DNA from: an uncultured Hyphomicrobiales bacterium
Lineage (GTDB): Bacteria > Pseudomonadota > Alphaproteobacteria > Rhizobiales > Xanthobacteraceae
Direction of reading: 5' to 3'
Assembly (NCBI GenBank): GCA_903885555.1
Contig: CAISIV010000162.1
Span: 1-35,046 of the forward strand
DNA length: 35,046 bases
Shown here: piece by piece, positions 23,855-31,443 of the stretch
How positions within the stretch are numbered: the stretch's first letter is position 1
Layout of the letters: each line of letters starts with the position of its first letter
Position numbers and translations under genes: made by a program
The notes under the pieces: generated by a model
Database searches by the model: none
Seen by the model: the letters and a program-made list of their open reading frames with translations, nothing else
What the model was told of the DNA's origin: nothing

Positions 23855-23903
23855 GCGCATGATCTTTTCCGAAAACCGGTTCCCACTTTTCGGGATCATG
23901 CGC
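23855..23903. repeat. 49-bp palindromic repeat, copy 3 (between DUF1007 gene and NicO gene)
   Basis: The terminal 10-bp arms are GCGCATGATC and GATCATGCGC, the inner pair is CCGAAAA and TTTTCGG, and the centre is CCGGTTCCCAC. It ends five bases before the stop codon of the DUF1007 gene (TAA at 23911-23909). It has the same orientation on the window as copies 1 and 2. Compared with it, copies 1 and 2 show two-sided base-pair changes in the arms. Confidence 0.85.
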
Positions 23904-23908
23904 TAGCT

Positions 23909-24547
23909 TTAAGGACAGTTCACCAGAATCTTGTTGGCGAACTCGGCGCCGATAGCCATCCCTGTATTCTGTTGATCAGCGGGAATCTCGGACAACTTCT
24001 TGCCCTCGGCAAACGTCATTTCGCGTGGCAGCGCGACCTGAAGCTTGCAACCGGCCGGCGCGCCGACGAGATGCGCCGGCTTCGCCTTGTCGAAGGAGAA
24101 GTCGACAAAAATCGTCGGGTCGTAGACGTCGACACTGAACTTCTTCGCCTTCACCGGCGTCTTGAGCGGCAAGGTGAAGTTCAGCGTCAGCACCTGATCC
24201 TGATAGTCGAGCCAGAATTCCGGCAACGGATCGGACATCGGCACCTTCACGCCGTCGGCGGTGGCGTAGGTGAAGTAGTCGTACTCCTTGAGCGACTCGA
24301 CATTGACCTTGGCGAGCGGCGCGAGCTCTTCGCGCGTGAATTTGCCCTTCTCCTTGCTCTCCAGGCCTTGTGTCGCAAAAGCCGAGAACATGTCGTCGAA
24401 CGACCAGGCGTGACGGATGCCGGTGACAGTGCCGTCCGGCGCGTAGAGCACTTCGCTCTTCATCGTCACCCAGACATGTGGATGCGCATGCGCCGGCGCT
24501 ATGAACACAAGGGTCAGAAGGCTGAGCAGGGCGATACGGATTGTCAT
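23909..24547 (-). CDS. DUF1007 family periplasmic protein (partner of NicO transporter)
   Basis: Secreted protein of 212 residues from the ATG at 24547; a GTG at 24556 is an alternative three codons upstream and neither has a clear ribosome binding site. A signal peptide (TIRIALLSLLTLVFIAPAHA) is followed directly by the mature start HPHVWVTMKSEVLY, a conserved His-rich N-terminus of DUF1007. Further conserved parts are HAWSFDDMFSAFA, EYDYFTYATADG and FSVDVYDPTIFVDF. DUF1007 genes habitually sit beside NicO-type Ni/Co transporters, as here, and the HPHVW start suggests periplasmic metal binding, an inference rather than a measured property. The upstream gap of 75 bases holds a possible Zur-like operator. 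Confidence 0.9.
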   Translation of the reverse strand: MTIRIALLSLLTLVFIAPAHAHPHVWVTMKSEVLYAPDGTVTGIRHAWSFDDMFSAFATQGLESKEKGKFTREELAPLAKVNVESLKEYDYFTYATADGVKVPMSDPLPEFWLDYQDQVLTLNFTLPLKTPVKAKKFSVDVYDPTIFVDFSFDKAKPAHLVGAPAGCKLQVALPREMTFAEGKKLSEIPADQQNTGMAIGAEFANKILVNCP

Positions 24548-24586
24548 GAGCGGCACATTATCACGGAGTGCGGCGTAAAGGTGGCG

Positions 24587-24601
24587 TGTTACATTATTGC
24601 A
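24587..24601. promoter_or_regulatory. Possible Zur-like operator upstream of the DUF1007/NicO genes
   Basis: The 15-mer on the minus strand, TGCAATAATGTAACA, matches the alphaproteobacterial Zur-box core TGTTATAATATAACA, as I remember it, at 12 of 15 positions. It lies about 40 bases before the start codon, a sensible operator location. The match is imperfect, no Zur gene is in the window, and an adjacent TTAC repeat could explain part of it. Confidence 0.25.
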
Positions 24602-24622
24602 GTTACGCGCTTTTTATGAAGG

Positions 24623-26233
24623 TTAAATGCCAACCGCGCCGCCATCGGCGCGCGGGTCATGGCCGCCTTCAAGAGTGCCGTCGGGATGCAAGATGACGGC
24701 GCCGGCGTGGCCCATGGTGTCGGAATAGGATTCGCTCAAGACATCAACGTCGTGGCCGGCCGACATCAGCCGATCGACCAAGCCGCTGTCGAAGCGGCTT
24801 TCCATGCGCAGATTGGTGTGGCTTGAGCCCCAAGTGCGGCCGAGCAGCCAGCGCGGCGCATCGAGCGCCTGATCGAGCGGCTGACCGAACGTGACGTGAC
24901 GGGTGAACACCGCCGCCTGGCTTTGCGGCTGGCCGTCGCCACCCATGGTGCCGTAGGCCATGACACGGCCATCCTTGAGCACGGCGAGCGCGGGATTGAG
25001 CGTGTGGAACGGCCGGCGGCCGGGCTCCAGCGCGTTCACCGCTTTCGGATCGAGCGAGAAGCTGGCGCCGCGGTTCTGCATCAGCACGCCGGTCTTGGGC
25101 AGCACACAGCCGGATCCGAATTCCCAGTAGATCGACTGGATGTAGGACACCACCAGCCCGCTGGCGTCGGCCGCCCCCATCCAGATGGTGTCACCCTTGG
25201 CGTCGCGCGCCGGCCACGGCGCGGCCTTGCGCATGTCGATCTTGCCGGCGTCGCCGTCGAGAAATTCCTTGGCGAGAAACCGCGATAGCGGGCCGTCGAC
25301 GCGATCCGGGTCGGTGACATGGCGGTCGCGGACGATGAAGGCGCGCTTGGTTGCTTCGATCAGTCCGTGGATGTGCTCGAAGCTTTCGGCCTTGGCCACG
25401 CGCAGGCGATCGAACAGACCGAGGATGATCAGCGAAGCCAGACCTTGCGTCGGCGGCGGCGCATTGAACAAGGTACCGGCGCCGATCGCCGTGCTGAGTG
25501 GATCGGCGATCCATGCCTCGTATTTTTCCAGATCTACGCGGGTCACCGGACTGCCGATACGCTCGAGATCGGCGGCGATCTCGCGGCCGACATCGCCTCG
25601 ATAGAAATCGCTCAAGCCCGCGTTGGCGAGCTGATCGAGTGTCGCGGCGAACGCGATCTGCTTGAGCTTGGTCCCCGCCTCGGGCGCTTTGCCGTCGACG
25701 AGAAAGGCTTGAGCGAAGCCGGGCATCTTCTCGAGCTCGGCAAATTTATCGACGGAAAGCGCCGCCTGGCTACGCGTGACCATGTAGCCCTCGCGCGCGT
25801 GTTTGACGGCGGCTTCGAGCAGCACGCGGAGCGGTAGCCGTGCACCTTTTCCCGCCTGCGCCTTGGCCGCTTCGAAAGCGAGCGCCCAGCCCGCCACGGC
25901 GCCCGGCACCGTAAGAGCGGCAAGCGCGCCGCGCGACGGAATCTCGTGCTGACCGTGATCGCGGTAGAACTGCTGCGTGGCTTTCAATCCGGCCCGCCCG
26001 GCGCCCATGATGGCGCGCACGCGGCCCGATTGCTCGCGGATCAGCCAGAAGCCGTCACCGCCGACATGATTCATGTGCGGGTAGACCGCGGCGATCGACG
26101 CCGCCATCGCGATCATCGCCTCGATGGCGTTGCCGCCCTCTGCCAGAATGGCACGGCCGTCTTCGGCGGCGGCCGCGTGCGGCGCACAAACGACGCCCCG
26201 GCGATGGCCGGCAGTGTGGAGATCCATTTTCAT
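24623..26233 (-). CDS. Gamma-glutamyltranspeptidase-like protein (Ntn hydrolase)
   Basis: Protein of 536 residues with the GGT fold. N-terminal landmarks are GNAIEAMIAMAASIAAVYPHMNHVGGDGFWLI and PGAVAGWALAFE. The autoprocessing site is probably the Thr in AKGDTIWMGAADASGLVVSYIQS at about residues 360-385, as in the Bradyrhizobium-type subgroup where the usual TTH is replaced by GDTI. The small-subunit motifs FGSGCVLPKTGVLMQNRGASF and PFHTLNPALAVLKDG...GTMGGDGQPQSQAAV follow. No signal peptide is visible (MKMDLHTAGHRRG), so it is probably cytoplasmic, unlike E. coli Ggt, and may hydrolyse gamma-glutamyl or acylated amines. ATGs lie at 26233 and 26227. It is divergent from the broken secreted-protein gene. 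Confidence 0.88.
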   Translation of the reverse strand: MKMDLHTAGHRRGVVCAPHAAAAEDGRAILAEGGNAIEAMIAMAASIAAVYPHMNHVGGDGFWLIREQSGRVRAIMGAGRAGLKATQQFYRDHGQHEIPSRGALAALTVPGAVAGWALAFEAAKAQAGKGARLPLRVLLEAAVKHAREGYMVTRSQAALSVDKFAELEKMPGFAQAFLVDGKAPEAGTKLKQIAFAATLDQLANAGLSDFYRGDVGREIAADLERIGSPVTRVDLEKYEAWIADPLSTAIGAGTLFNAPPPTQGLASLIILGLFDRLRVAKAESFEHIHGLIEATKRAFIVRDRHVTDPDRVDGPLSRFLAKEFLDGDAGKIDMRKAAPWPARDAKGDTIWMGAADASGLVVSYIQSIYWEFGSGCVLPKTGVLMQNRGASFSLDPKAVNALEPGRRPFHTLNPALAVLKDGRVMAYGTMGGDGQPQSQAAVFTRHVTFGQPLDQALDAPRWLLGRTWGSSHTNLRMESRFDSGLVDRLMSAGHDVDVLSESYSDTMGHAGAVILHPDGTLEGGHDPRADGGAVGI

Positions 26234-26253
26234 TCCAAACCTAAATTTGATCG

Positions 26254-26287
26254 TACGGCACGTACATACCCCAGATTACGTGCCGTA
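26254..26287. promoter_or_regulatory. Perfect 11-bp inverted repeat in the divergent gap
   Basis: TACGGCACGTA (26254-26264) and TACGTGCCGTA (26277-26287) are exact reverse complements with 12 bases between them. They lie in the 104-base gap between the divergent GGT-like gene and the secreted-protein gene, upstream of both starts. The arrangement fits a regulator binding site or a hairpin in the leader RNA. A TATAGT at 26295-26300 just downstream might be a -10 element of the plus-strand gene, but no good -35 accompanies it. No T-run follows, so a terminator is unlikely. Confidence 0.5.
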
Positions 26288-26337
26288 ACTGCCCTATAGT
26301 GAGTTTCCGACAGTTCGGTCTTCCAGGGAAATGAAGT

Positions 26338-26451
26338 ATGTCCATGCGCAATCGTTTTACGCAGCTTGTGGTGGGTACGTTCGCCCTCGCAGCCTTGTCG
26401 TTGCCGGCCCTCGCGCGCGACATCACAACAACCATCGAATTTTCGGCGTAG
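26338..26451 (+). pseudogene. 5' fragment of a secreted-protein gene, ended by an in-frame TAG
   Basis: The ATG at 26338 is preceded by AGGGA with eight bases of spacing. It encodes MSMRNRFTQLVVGTFALAAL followed by SLPALARD: a normal signal peptide with a cleavage site after ALA (about residue 26). The frame stops at TAG 26449-26451 after 37 codons. In the same frame, directly after the stop, AANPNDPKAKRAAPPRQ leads into the downstream open frame at 26542-27105, so the two parts look like one gene. Possible causes are a true amber mutation or two nearby compensating indels: adding one base near GACATCAC and removing one A from GGCAAACCCC gives DHHNNHRIFGVGGNPNDPKAKR. Sequencing error is equally possible. 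Confidence 0.65.
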
Positions 26452-26541
26452 GCGGCAAACCCCAACGATCCGAAAGCAAAGCGGGCCGCACCGCCACGTC
26501 AGGCGCCCGCCCGCGCTGCGCCGGTTCAGCGCGCCGCGCCC

Positions 26542-27105
26542 ATGCAGCGTCCGGCTCCGCGCCAGACCCCGATGGTGCGCGCACCGGTTCAACATACCGC
26601 GCCACGCCCGGCACCAGTAGTGCGCGCTGCACCGCCGCCACGCAGCAACGTGCAGAGAAATACCGTCGCGCCGCGTAATGCGCCCCGCGTCGTCGCTCCC
26701 GGAACACCGATGACGGCGGCACCGCGCATCATCGCGGCGCCGCGGCAGGGCAATCGCACCTTCACGCCACGCGGCGCCCGGTCGAACATCGTCAGCGCCG
26801 CCCGCATTCGCAGCGCGCCGGCGCGCGGCGTCGGCCGCACTTCGATCCAGGGCCGTAACTATTCGGTCTGGCGCAGCAACTACCGCGTCCGCCGTGGCAA
26901 TGGCTGGCGCACCTTCGTCGCGCTCGGCGCCCTTGGCACCATCGCGATCGGCGCGGCCGAATATTATCCCTACGCCTACATCCAGGCGCCGGAGAATTAT
27001 TGCGACGGCCGCACCGAAGACGGCTGCCAGTTGGTCTGGGAAAGCATTGAAACTGTCGAGGGTGACGTCATCCCTCAGTGCGTCGCCTATTGCCCCTGGC
27101 AGTAA
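26542..27105 (+). CDS. Hypothetical Pro/Arg/Ala-rich protein, C-terminal part of a TAG-interrupted secreted protein
   Basis: I do not recognise a named family. The 187-residue frame starts at an internal ATG. The first 90 residues are Ala/Pro/Arg-rich low-complexity (MQRPAPRQTPMVRAPVQHTA...), a stretch likely extended and periplasmic. From about residue 110 comes an ordered-looking part: RNYSVWRSNYRVRRGNGWR, a hydrophobic segment TFVALGALGTIAIGAAEYYP, then a Cys-containing end with YCDGRTEDGCQLVWESIE and IPQCVAYCPW (four Cys). The frame is the same as that of the signal-peptide fragment at 26338, separated by one TAG and 30 codons, so this part is probably not translated from its own ribosome binding site. 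A convergent M3 peptidase gene ends ten bases after it. Confidence 0.6.
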   Translation: MQRPAPRQTPMVRAPVQHTAPRPAPVVRAAPPPRSNVQRNTVAPRNAPRVVAPGTPMTAAPRIIAAPRQGNRTFTPRGARSNIVSAARIRSAPARGVGRTSIQGRNYSVWRSNYRVRRGNGWRTFVALGALGTIAIGAAEYYPYAYIQAPENYCDGRTEDGCQLVWESIETVEGDVIPQCVAYCPWQ

Positions 27106-27114
27106 ACGCGTTCG

Positions 27115-29202
27115 CTACGAATTGAGAGGCGCGGCATCGGCGATGCCGCGCTTTTTCAATAGTGGCTCGACCGACGGCAGCCGGCCGCGGAAGGCGGTGT
27201 AAGCTTCGCTCGCATCGCGCAGATTGCCCGCCGAGTAAATGTAGTCGCGCAGACGTTTGGCCACGGCCGGATCGAAGGCATTGCCGGTTTCGGTAAACGC
27301 CTCGAAGGCGTCGGCGTCGAGCACCTCCGACCAGAGGTACGAATAATATCCCGCGGCATAACCGCCGCCGGAAAACAGATGCTGGAAGTGCGGCAGCCGG
27401 TGCCGCATTACGATTTCCGCCGGCATCTTGATGGCGTCGAGCGCCTTGCGCTCGAAGGCGTCGATGTCGAGCGTGCCCGGATTTTCCACCGCGTGGATAT
27501 CGAGATCGAGCAGTGCGCACGACGTATATTCGACGATGGCGAAAGCCTGATTGAAGGTGCGCGTCTCGAGCAGCCGGTCGAGCAGCGCCTTCGGCATCGG
27601 CTTGCCGGTCTGCGCATGCAGCGCGTATTTTTGCAAAATCTCAGGCACTTCGAGCCAGTGCTCGTACAGCTGTGACGGCAGTTCGACGAAATCGCTGGCC
27701 ACCGACGTGCCCGCCAGCAGCGGATAGGTCACGTTCGACATCAGGCCGTGCAGGCCGTGGCCGAATTCGTGAAACAGCGTGCGCGCGTCGTCGAATGACA
27801 GCAGCGCCGGCTCACCGGCCGCCGGCTTGGAGAAATTGCAGACATTGAGAATGATCGGGCGAATGTCGCCAAGCAATTTCTCCTGCTCGCGCAGCAGCGT
27901 CATCCAGGCGCCTGAGTGCTTGGAGCCGCGGGCGAAGAAATCGCCGATGAACAGGCCGACATCGCGGCCTTGCGCGTCCTTCACTTCCCAGGCCCGCGCA
28001 TCGGGGTGATAGAGCGGCACATCGGCCGGCGTGAAGGTCAGACCGAACAGGCGGCGCGCCGTCTCGAAGGCCGCGGCCACCATGTTGTTAAGCTCGAAGT
28101 ACGGTTTGATCTCGGCTTCATCGAGATCGTATTTCGCCTTGCGCAGTTTCTCGGCGTAATAACGCCAATCCCACGGCGCCAAAGCGAAATTGCCGCCCTC
28201 TTCGGCCACCAGCTTCTGCAATTCATCACGATCGATCCCGGCCTTGGCGCGGGCGCGACCCCAGACCTGGTCGAGAAGCTTGCGCGCCGCCTGCGGCGTC
28301 TTGGCCATCAGATCGTCGAGCCGGTAGTCGGCATAGGTCCTGTAGCCGAGCAGCTTTGCGCGCTCGGCCCGCAATTTGATCATCTCGGCGATCGGCGCGC
28401 GGTTGTCGGTCGGGCCACCATTCTCGCCGCGCTTGGCGAAGGCGTGGAATACCTTCTCGCGCAGATCGCGGCGGGCGGAGAACTGCAGGAAGCCCTCACA
28501 GGACGAGCGCGCCAGCGTGATGGCGTATTTCCCCGGATGGCCGCGCTCTTCCGCCGCGGCGCGAGCGGCGTCGCGGGCGAAATCCGGCAAGCCATCCAGA
28601 TCGGCTTCGTCGAGGATCAGCGCATAGGCTTTTTCGTCCGCGAGAACATTCTGACCAAATTGGGTGCCGAGCGTAGCAAGCCGTTCGTTGATGGCAGCCA
28701 GGCGATCCTGCGCCGGTTTATCCAATGCGGCGCCGGCCCGCACGAAACGGGTATGATAGCGATCGAGGACGCGCATCTGCTCGGCGTTGAGCCCGAGCGT
28801 AGTGCGCCGCTGATAGAGATCGGCAATACGGGCAAAGAGCGCACGGTCGAGATACATCGCGTTGCTGTGGCGGGCGAGCAGCGGCGAAACGTCGCGTTCG
28901 GCCGCCTCGAGCGCGTCGCCGGTGTCGGCCCCGGTCAACACCGAGAACAGGTTGGAGACGCGGTCGAGCGGCCGGCCGCTGCGCTCCAACGCCTCGATGG
29001 TGTTGGCAAAGCTCGGTTGCACCGGATTGGCAGCGATGCCGTCGAGTTCGGCACGGTGCGCGGCGAGCCCGGCGTCAAACGCCGGGCGGAAATGCTCCGG
29101 GCGTACGGCGGCAAACGGCGGCAGGCCTAACGGCCCGGTCCAGTCGGCGAGCAGAGGATTGGGTTTATTGGCGACGGCGCTGGGACTGTTCATCGCCTTC
29201 AT
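27115..29202 (-). CDS. M3 family metallopeptidase (oligopeptidase A/Dcp-like)
   Basis: Cytoplasmic zinc peptidase of 695 residues, normal length for Dcp/OpdA. The zinc site HEFGHGLHGL starts at about residue 478 (HExxH), and the third ligand is a Glu in FVELPSQ near 507. The substrate-binding loops GGGYAAGYYSYLWSEV and the PEHFRPAFDAGLAAHRAELDGIA N-terminal region match the family. The peptidase removes dipeptides or cleaves oligopeptides. The N-terminus MKAMNSPSAV offers ATGs at 29202 and 29193, neither with a strong ribosome binding site. It ends ten bases from the convergent secreted-protein gene, and the P-type ATPase gene (29237-31075) lies 34 bases upstream on the same strand. The subtype (Dcp versus OpdA) is not decided here. 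Confidence 0.93.
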   Translation of the reverse strand: MKAMNSPSAVANKPNPLLADWTGPLGLPPFAAVRPEHFRPAFDAGLAAHRAELDGIAANPVQPSFANTIEALERSGRPLDRVSNLFSVLTGADTGDALEAAERDVSPLLARHSNAMYLDRALFARIADLYQRRTTLGLNAEQMRVLDRYHTRFVRAGAALDKPAQDRLAAINERLATLGTQFGQNVLADEKAYALILDEADLDGLPDFARDAARAAAEERGHPGKYAITLARSSCEGFLQFSARRDLREKVFHAFAKRGENGGPTDNRAPIAEMIKLRAERAKLLGYRTYADYRLDDLMAKTPQAARKLLDQVWGRARAKAGIDRDELQKLVAEEGGNFALAPWDWRYYAEKLRKAKYDLDEAEIKPYFELNNMVAAAFETARRLFGLTFTPADVPLYHPDARAWEVKDAQGRDVGLFIGDFFARGSKHSGAWMTLLREQEKLLGDIRPIILNVCNFSKPAAGEPALLSFDDARTLFHEFGHGLHGLMSNVTYPLLAGTSVASDFVELPSQLYEHWLEVPEILQKYALHAQTGKPMPKALLDRLLETRTFNQAFAIVEYTSCALLDLDIHAVENPGTLDIDAFERKALDAIKMPAEIVMRHRLPHFQHLFSGGGYAAGYYSYLWSEVLDADAFEAFTETGNAFDPAVAKRLRDYIYSAGNLRDASEAYTAFRGRLPSVEPLLKKRGIADAAPLNS

Positions 29203-29236
29203 CTAGTGCCGAATCGGCATTTTAGGAAGGCCGCCA

Positions 29237-31075
29237 CTAGCCGCGCATCGCGCGTAGCGCGTTGAAAATCACGGCCACGTCGATCGCCTCCTGCAGCAGC
29301 GCGCCTTCCACCGGGACGATATAGCCCAGTGCCGCCGCGATCATCGCGGCGAAGGACAGGCCGATGCCGGCGACAACGCTTTGCAGCGCGATGCTGCGCG
29401 AGCGACGCGCGATTTCGATCGCGGGCAGCACGCGGTCGAGATGGTCGACCAGCAGCACGACATCCGCCGCCTCGGCCGTGGCCGCCGCACCTCTGGCGCC
29501 CATCGCCAGCCCGATATCGGCGGCGGCAAGCGCCGGCGCGTCGTTAACGCCGTCGCCGATCATCATGACCGGACCGTTCTTGCGCTCCGACAGCACCACC
29601 AGAATTTTCTGGTCGGGCGTCAATTCCGAGCGCACCAGATCGATCGACAGTCCGGCGGCAAAGAAGGCCGCGACCTCATGCCGGTCGCCGGTAGCAAGCA
29701 CGATGCGCTCTATGCCGAGCGCCCGCAGGGCCAGCAGCAACTGCTCGGTACCGGCGCGCAGTTCGTCGGCGAGGATGATCTCGCCGATGAGTTCGCCGTC
29801 GACCGATACGGCGACCAGCAACGCGCCGGGCTTGCGGTCGCGCGACAATGTCGAAAGGCCGGGATCGGAAACATGCGCCGCCACGAAACGCGGGCCGCCG
29901 ACCGCAACGGTACGGCCGTCGACCTGGCCGAGGACGCCTTCGCCCGGCGTCTCGACCACATCAGCCGGCACCGCCAGCGTCAGGCCTTTGGTGTGCGCCT
30001 CGGCGACGATGGTCTGCGCGACAATGTGTTTGGAGGCCTGATCGAGCGAGGCGGCGATCCGCAGCACCTCGTCAGGCGTCACGCCGTCGATGACGCGGAT
30101 CGATACGATCCGGGCATGACCGATGGTCAGGGTTCCGGTCTTGTCGATCACCAGCGCCCGCACCCGCGCCAGCGTCTCGAGCGCCTTTCCGCCCTTGATC
30201 AAAATGCCGAGCTTGGCCGCCCGCGACAGTCCGGCAACGATCGCGACCGGCACCGCCAGAATTAGTGGACAAGGGGTTGCCACCACCAAGACGGCGACCG
30301 CGCGCACCGGATCGCCCGTGAGCAGCCAGGCCGCGGCCGCCAGAATGACGGTCACGCCAAGAAACACCATGGCGTAGCGGTCGGCCATGCGCGACATCGG
30401 CGCCCGCGAACGCTGGGCCGCCTCCACCAGGCGCACAACGCCGGCATAGGTACTTTCGGCCGCGAGCCGCGCTGCCACCATATCGAAAGGGGCGCCGGCG
30501 TTGGTCGAGCCGCTCAAAACCTGCCCTCCGGTCATGAACGTGACCGGCATGGCCTCGCCGGTCAGCGCCGACTGGTCGAGCACGGCCACGCCGGAGGCCA
30601 CCGCGCCGTCGACCGGCACGACGTCGCCCTGGCGGATCAGCAGCCGGTCGCCGGGCAAAATGAGATCGAGCGCGACTTCCTCCAGCCCGCCGTCCCGGTG
30701 CCGCATCGCGCTGCGCGGCACCCGCGACAGCAGCGCCGTCATCTCGCGGCGGGCGTGACGCTCGGCGAAGGCCTCGAGATACTGTCCGCCGGCGTACATG
30801 AGCGCCACGATCGCCGCGGCGAGATGTTCGCCGACCGCCAGCGCCGCCGTCATCGACAGCGCCGCGACGACGTCGAGCCCGACATCGCCGCGCCGCAAAC
30901 TGGTCACGATCTCGATCAGCAGCGCCGCCAGCACCGGTACCGTGACCGTTGCCCAGATGGCGCCTGACCACGCGCCGGCGCCGGTCAGTTTGGCGGCAAG
31001 ACCCGCCAGCAGTCCTGCTGCCACCAAGGCTGCGAGGAAAGGCCGCACGTATTTCAGGACAGCGGAAGCGCTCAT
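29237..31075 (-). CDS. Heavy-metal P1B-type ATPase with TPC motif and no N-terminal metal-binding domain
   Basis: Membrane metal pump of 612 residues. TGE is at 172-174 (actuator), ATPCPLILAVP at 266-276 has TPC at 267-269 in place of the usual CPC/SPC, DKTGTLT is at 311-317 (phosphorylated Asp311), and GDGVND is at 507-512. The N-domain signature SLDQASKHIVAQ has His-Ile where most P1B pumps have His-Pro. There is no CxxC N-terminal metal-binding domain and no hemerythrin-like or other C-terminal tail. TPC pumps have been reported as Ni/Fe-type P1B-5 in rhizobia, but those carry a hemerythrin domain, so this is a different architecture. Seven to eight hydrophobic segments fit the P1B fold. 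Specificity is unknown. The small membrane protein gene lies divergently. Confidence 0.9.
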   Translation of the reverse strand: MSASAVLKYVRPFLAALVAAGLLAGLAAKLTGAGAWSGAIWATVTVPVLAALLIEIVTSLRRGDVGLDVVAALSMTAALAVGEHLAAAIVALMYAGGQYLEAFAERHARREMTALLSRVPRSAMRHRDGGLEEVALDLILPGDRLLIRQGDVVPVDGAVASGVAVLDQSALTGEAMPVTFMTGGQVLSGSTNAGAPFDMVAARLAAESTYAGVVRLVEAAQRSRAPMSRMADRYAMVFLGVTVILAAAAWLLTGDPVRAVAVLVVATPCPLILAVPVAIVAGLSRAAKLGILIKGGKALETLARVRALVIDKTGTLTIGHARIVSIRVIDGVTPDEVLRIAASLDQASKHIVAQTIVAEAHTKGLTLAVPADVVETPGEGVLGQVDGRTVAVGGPRFVAAHVSDPGLSTLSRDRKPGALLVAVSVDGELIGEIILADELRAGTEQLLLALRALGIERIVLATGDRHEVAAFFAAGLSIDLVRSELTPDQKILVVLSERKNGPVMMIGDGVNDAPALAAADIGLAMGARGAAATAEAADVVLLVDHLDRVLPAIEIARRSRSIALQSVVAGIGLSFAAMIAAALGYIVPVEGALLQEAIDVAVIFNALRAMRG

Positions 31076-31200
31076 AAAGCCAGTATTTACGCCTTAAACC
31101 GGCGTCGCCATGCGCGAGATCAAAAACGTGACTGGCCCGTGCCGGGCTTGATCCCGGGGCCGGATTCAGGTTGATTGCGGCCACCTTGAGGGAGTTCACC

Positions 31201-31443
31201 ATGGCCCAAAGCCGCCGCATCGTCTGGCTCAACGTCGTCACCGTCGTCAGCGCCGCCATCCTGATCGGCGCCGAAGTGTTCGGCGCGGCCTTCGCCGGCT
31301 CGTGGGCGCTCGCGACGCTGTTCGATCTCGGCTCGCTCGGTCAGCGCATCCTCGACGGCATCTTCGTGCTCGGCGGCGTCGTCGTCATGGCGCAGTTCAT
31401 CCGCTTCGCACACCGCATCGAGCCGTTCACGGCGCGCGGCTGA
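31201..31443 (+). CDS. Small two-helix membrane protein, uncharacterised
   Basis: Protein of 80 residues with start ATG at 31201, chosen for GAGGGAG about six bases upstream; an upstream in-frame alternative start at 31171 has no such site. Two hydrophobic segments are visible: VVTVVSAAILIGAEVFGAAFAGSWALATLF (residues 12-41) and ILDGIFVLGGVVVMAQFI (50-67). The ends are polar and basic (AQSRRIVW, RFAHRIEPFTARG). I do not recognise a family. It is divergent from the P1B ATPase, with 125 bases between, and could be an accessory protein or an unrelated gene. A hairpin without a T-run follows the stop (31452-31469). Confidence 0.75.
   Translation: MAQSRRIVWLNVVTVVSAAILIGAEVFGAAFAGSWALATLFDLGSLGQRILDGIFVLGGVVVMAQFIRFAHRIEPFTARG

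Noticed and set aside
26294-26306. CCCTATAGTGAGT, identical to part of the reverse complement of the T7 promoter
   Set aside because: Only 13 bases match and the following bases do not; a chance match or an ordinary -10-like sequence is more likely. No vector sequence is adjacent.
29207-29219. TGCCGAATCGGCA followed by TTTT on the plus strand as a terminator
   Set aside because: No plus-strand gene ends there; it lies immediately upstream of the M3 peptidase start on the minus strand and has no T-run in that direction.
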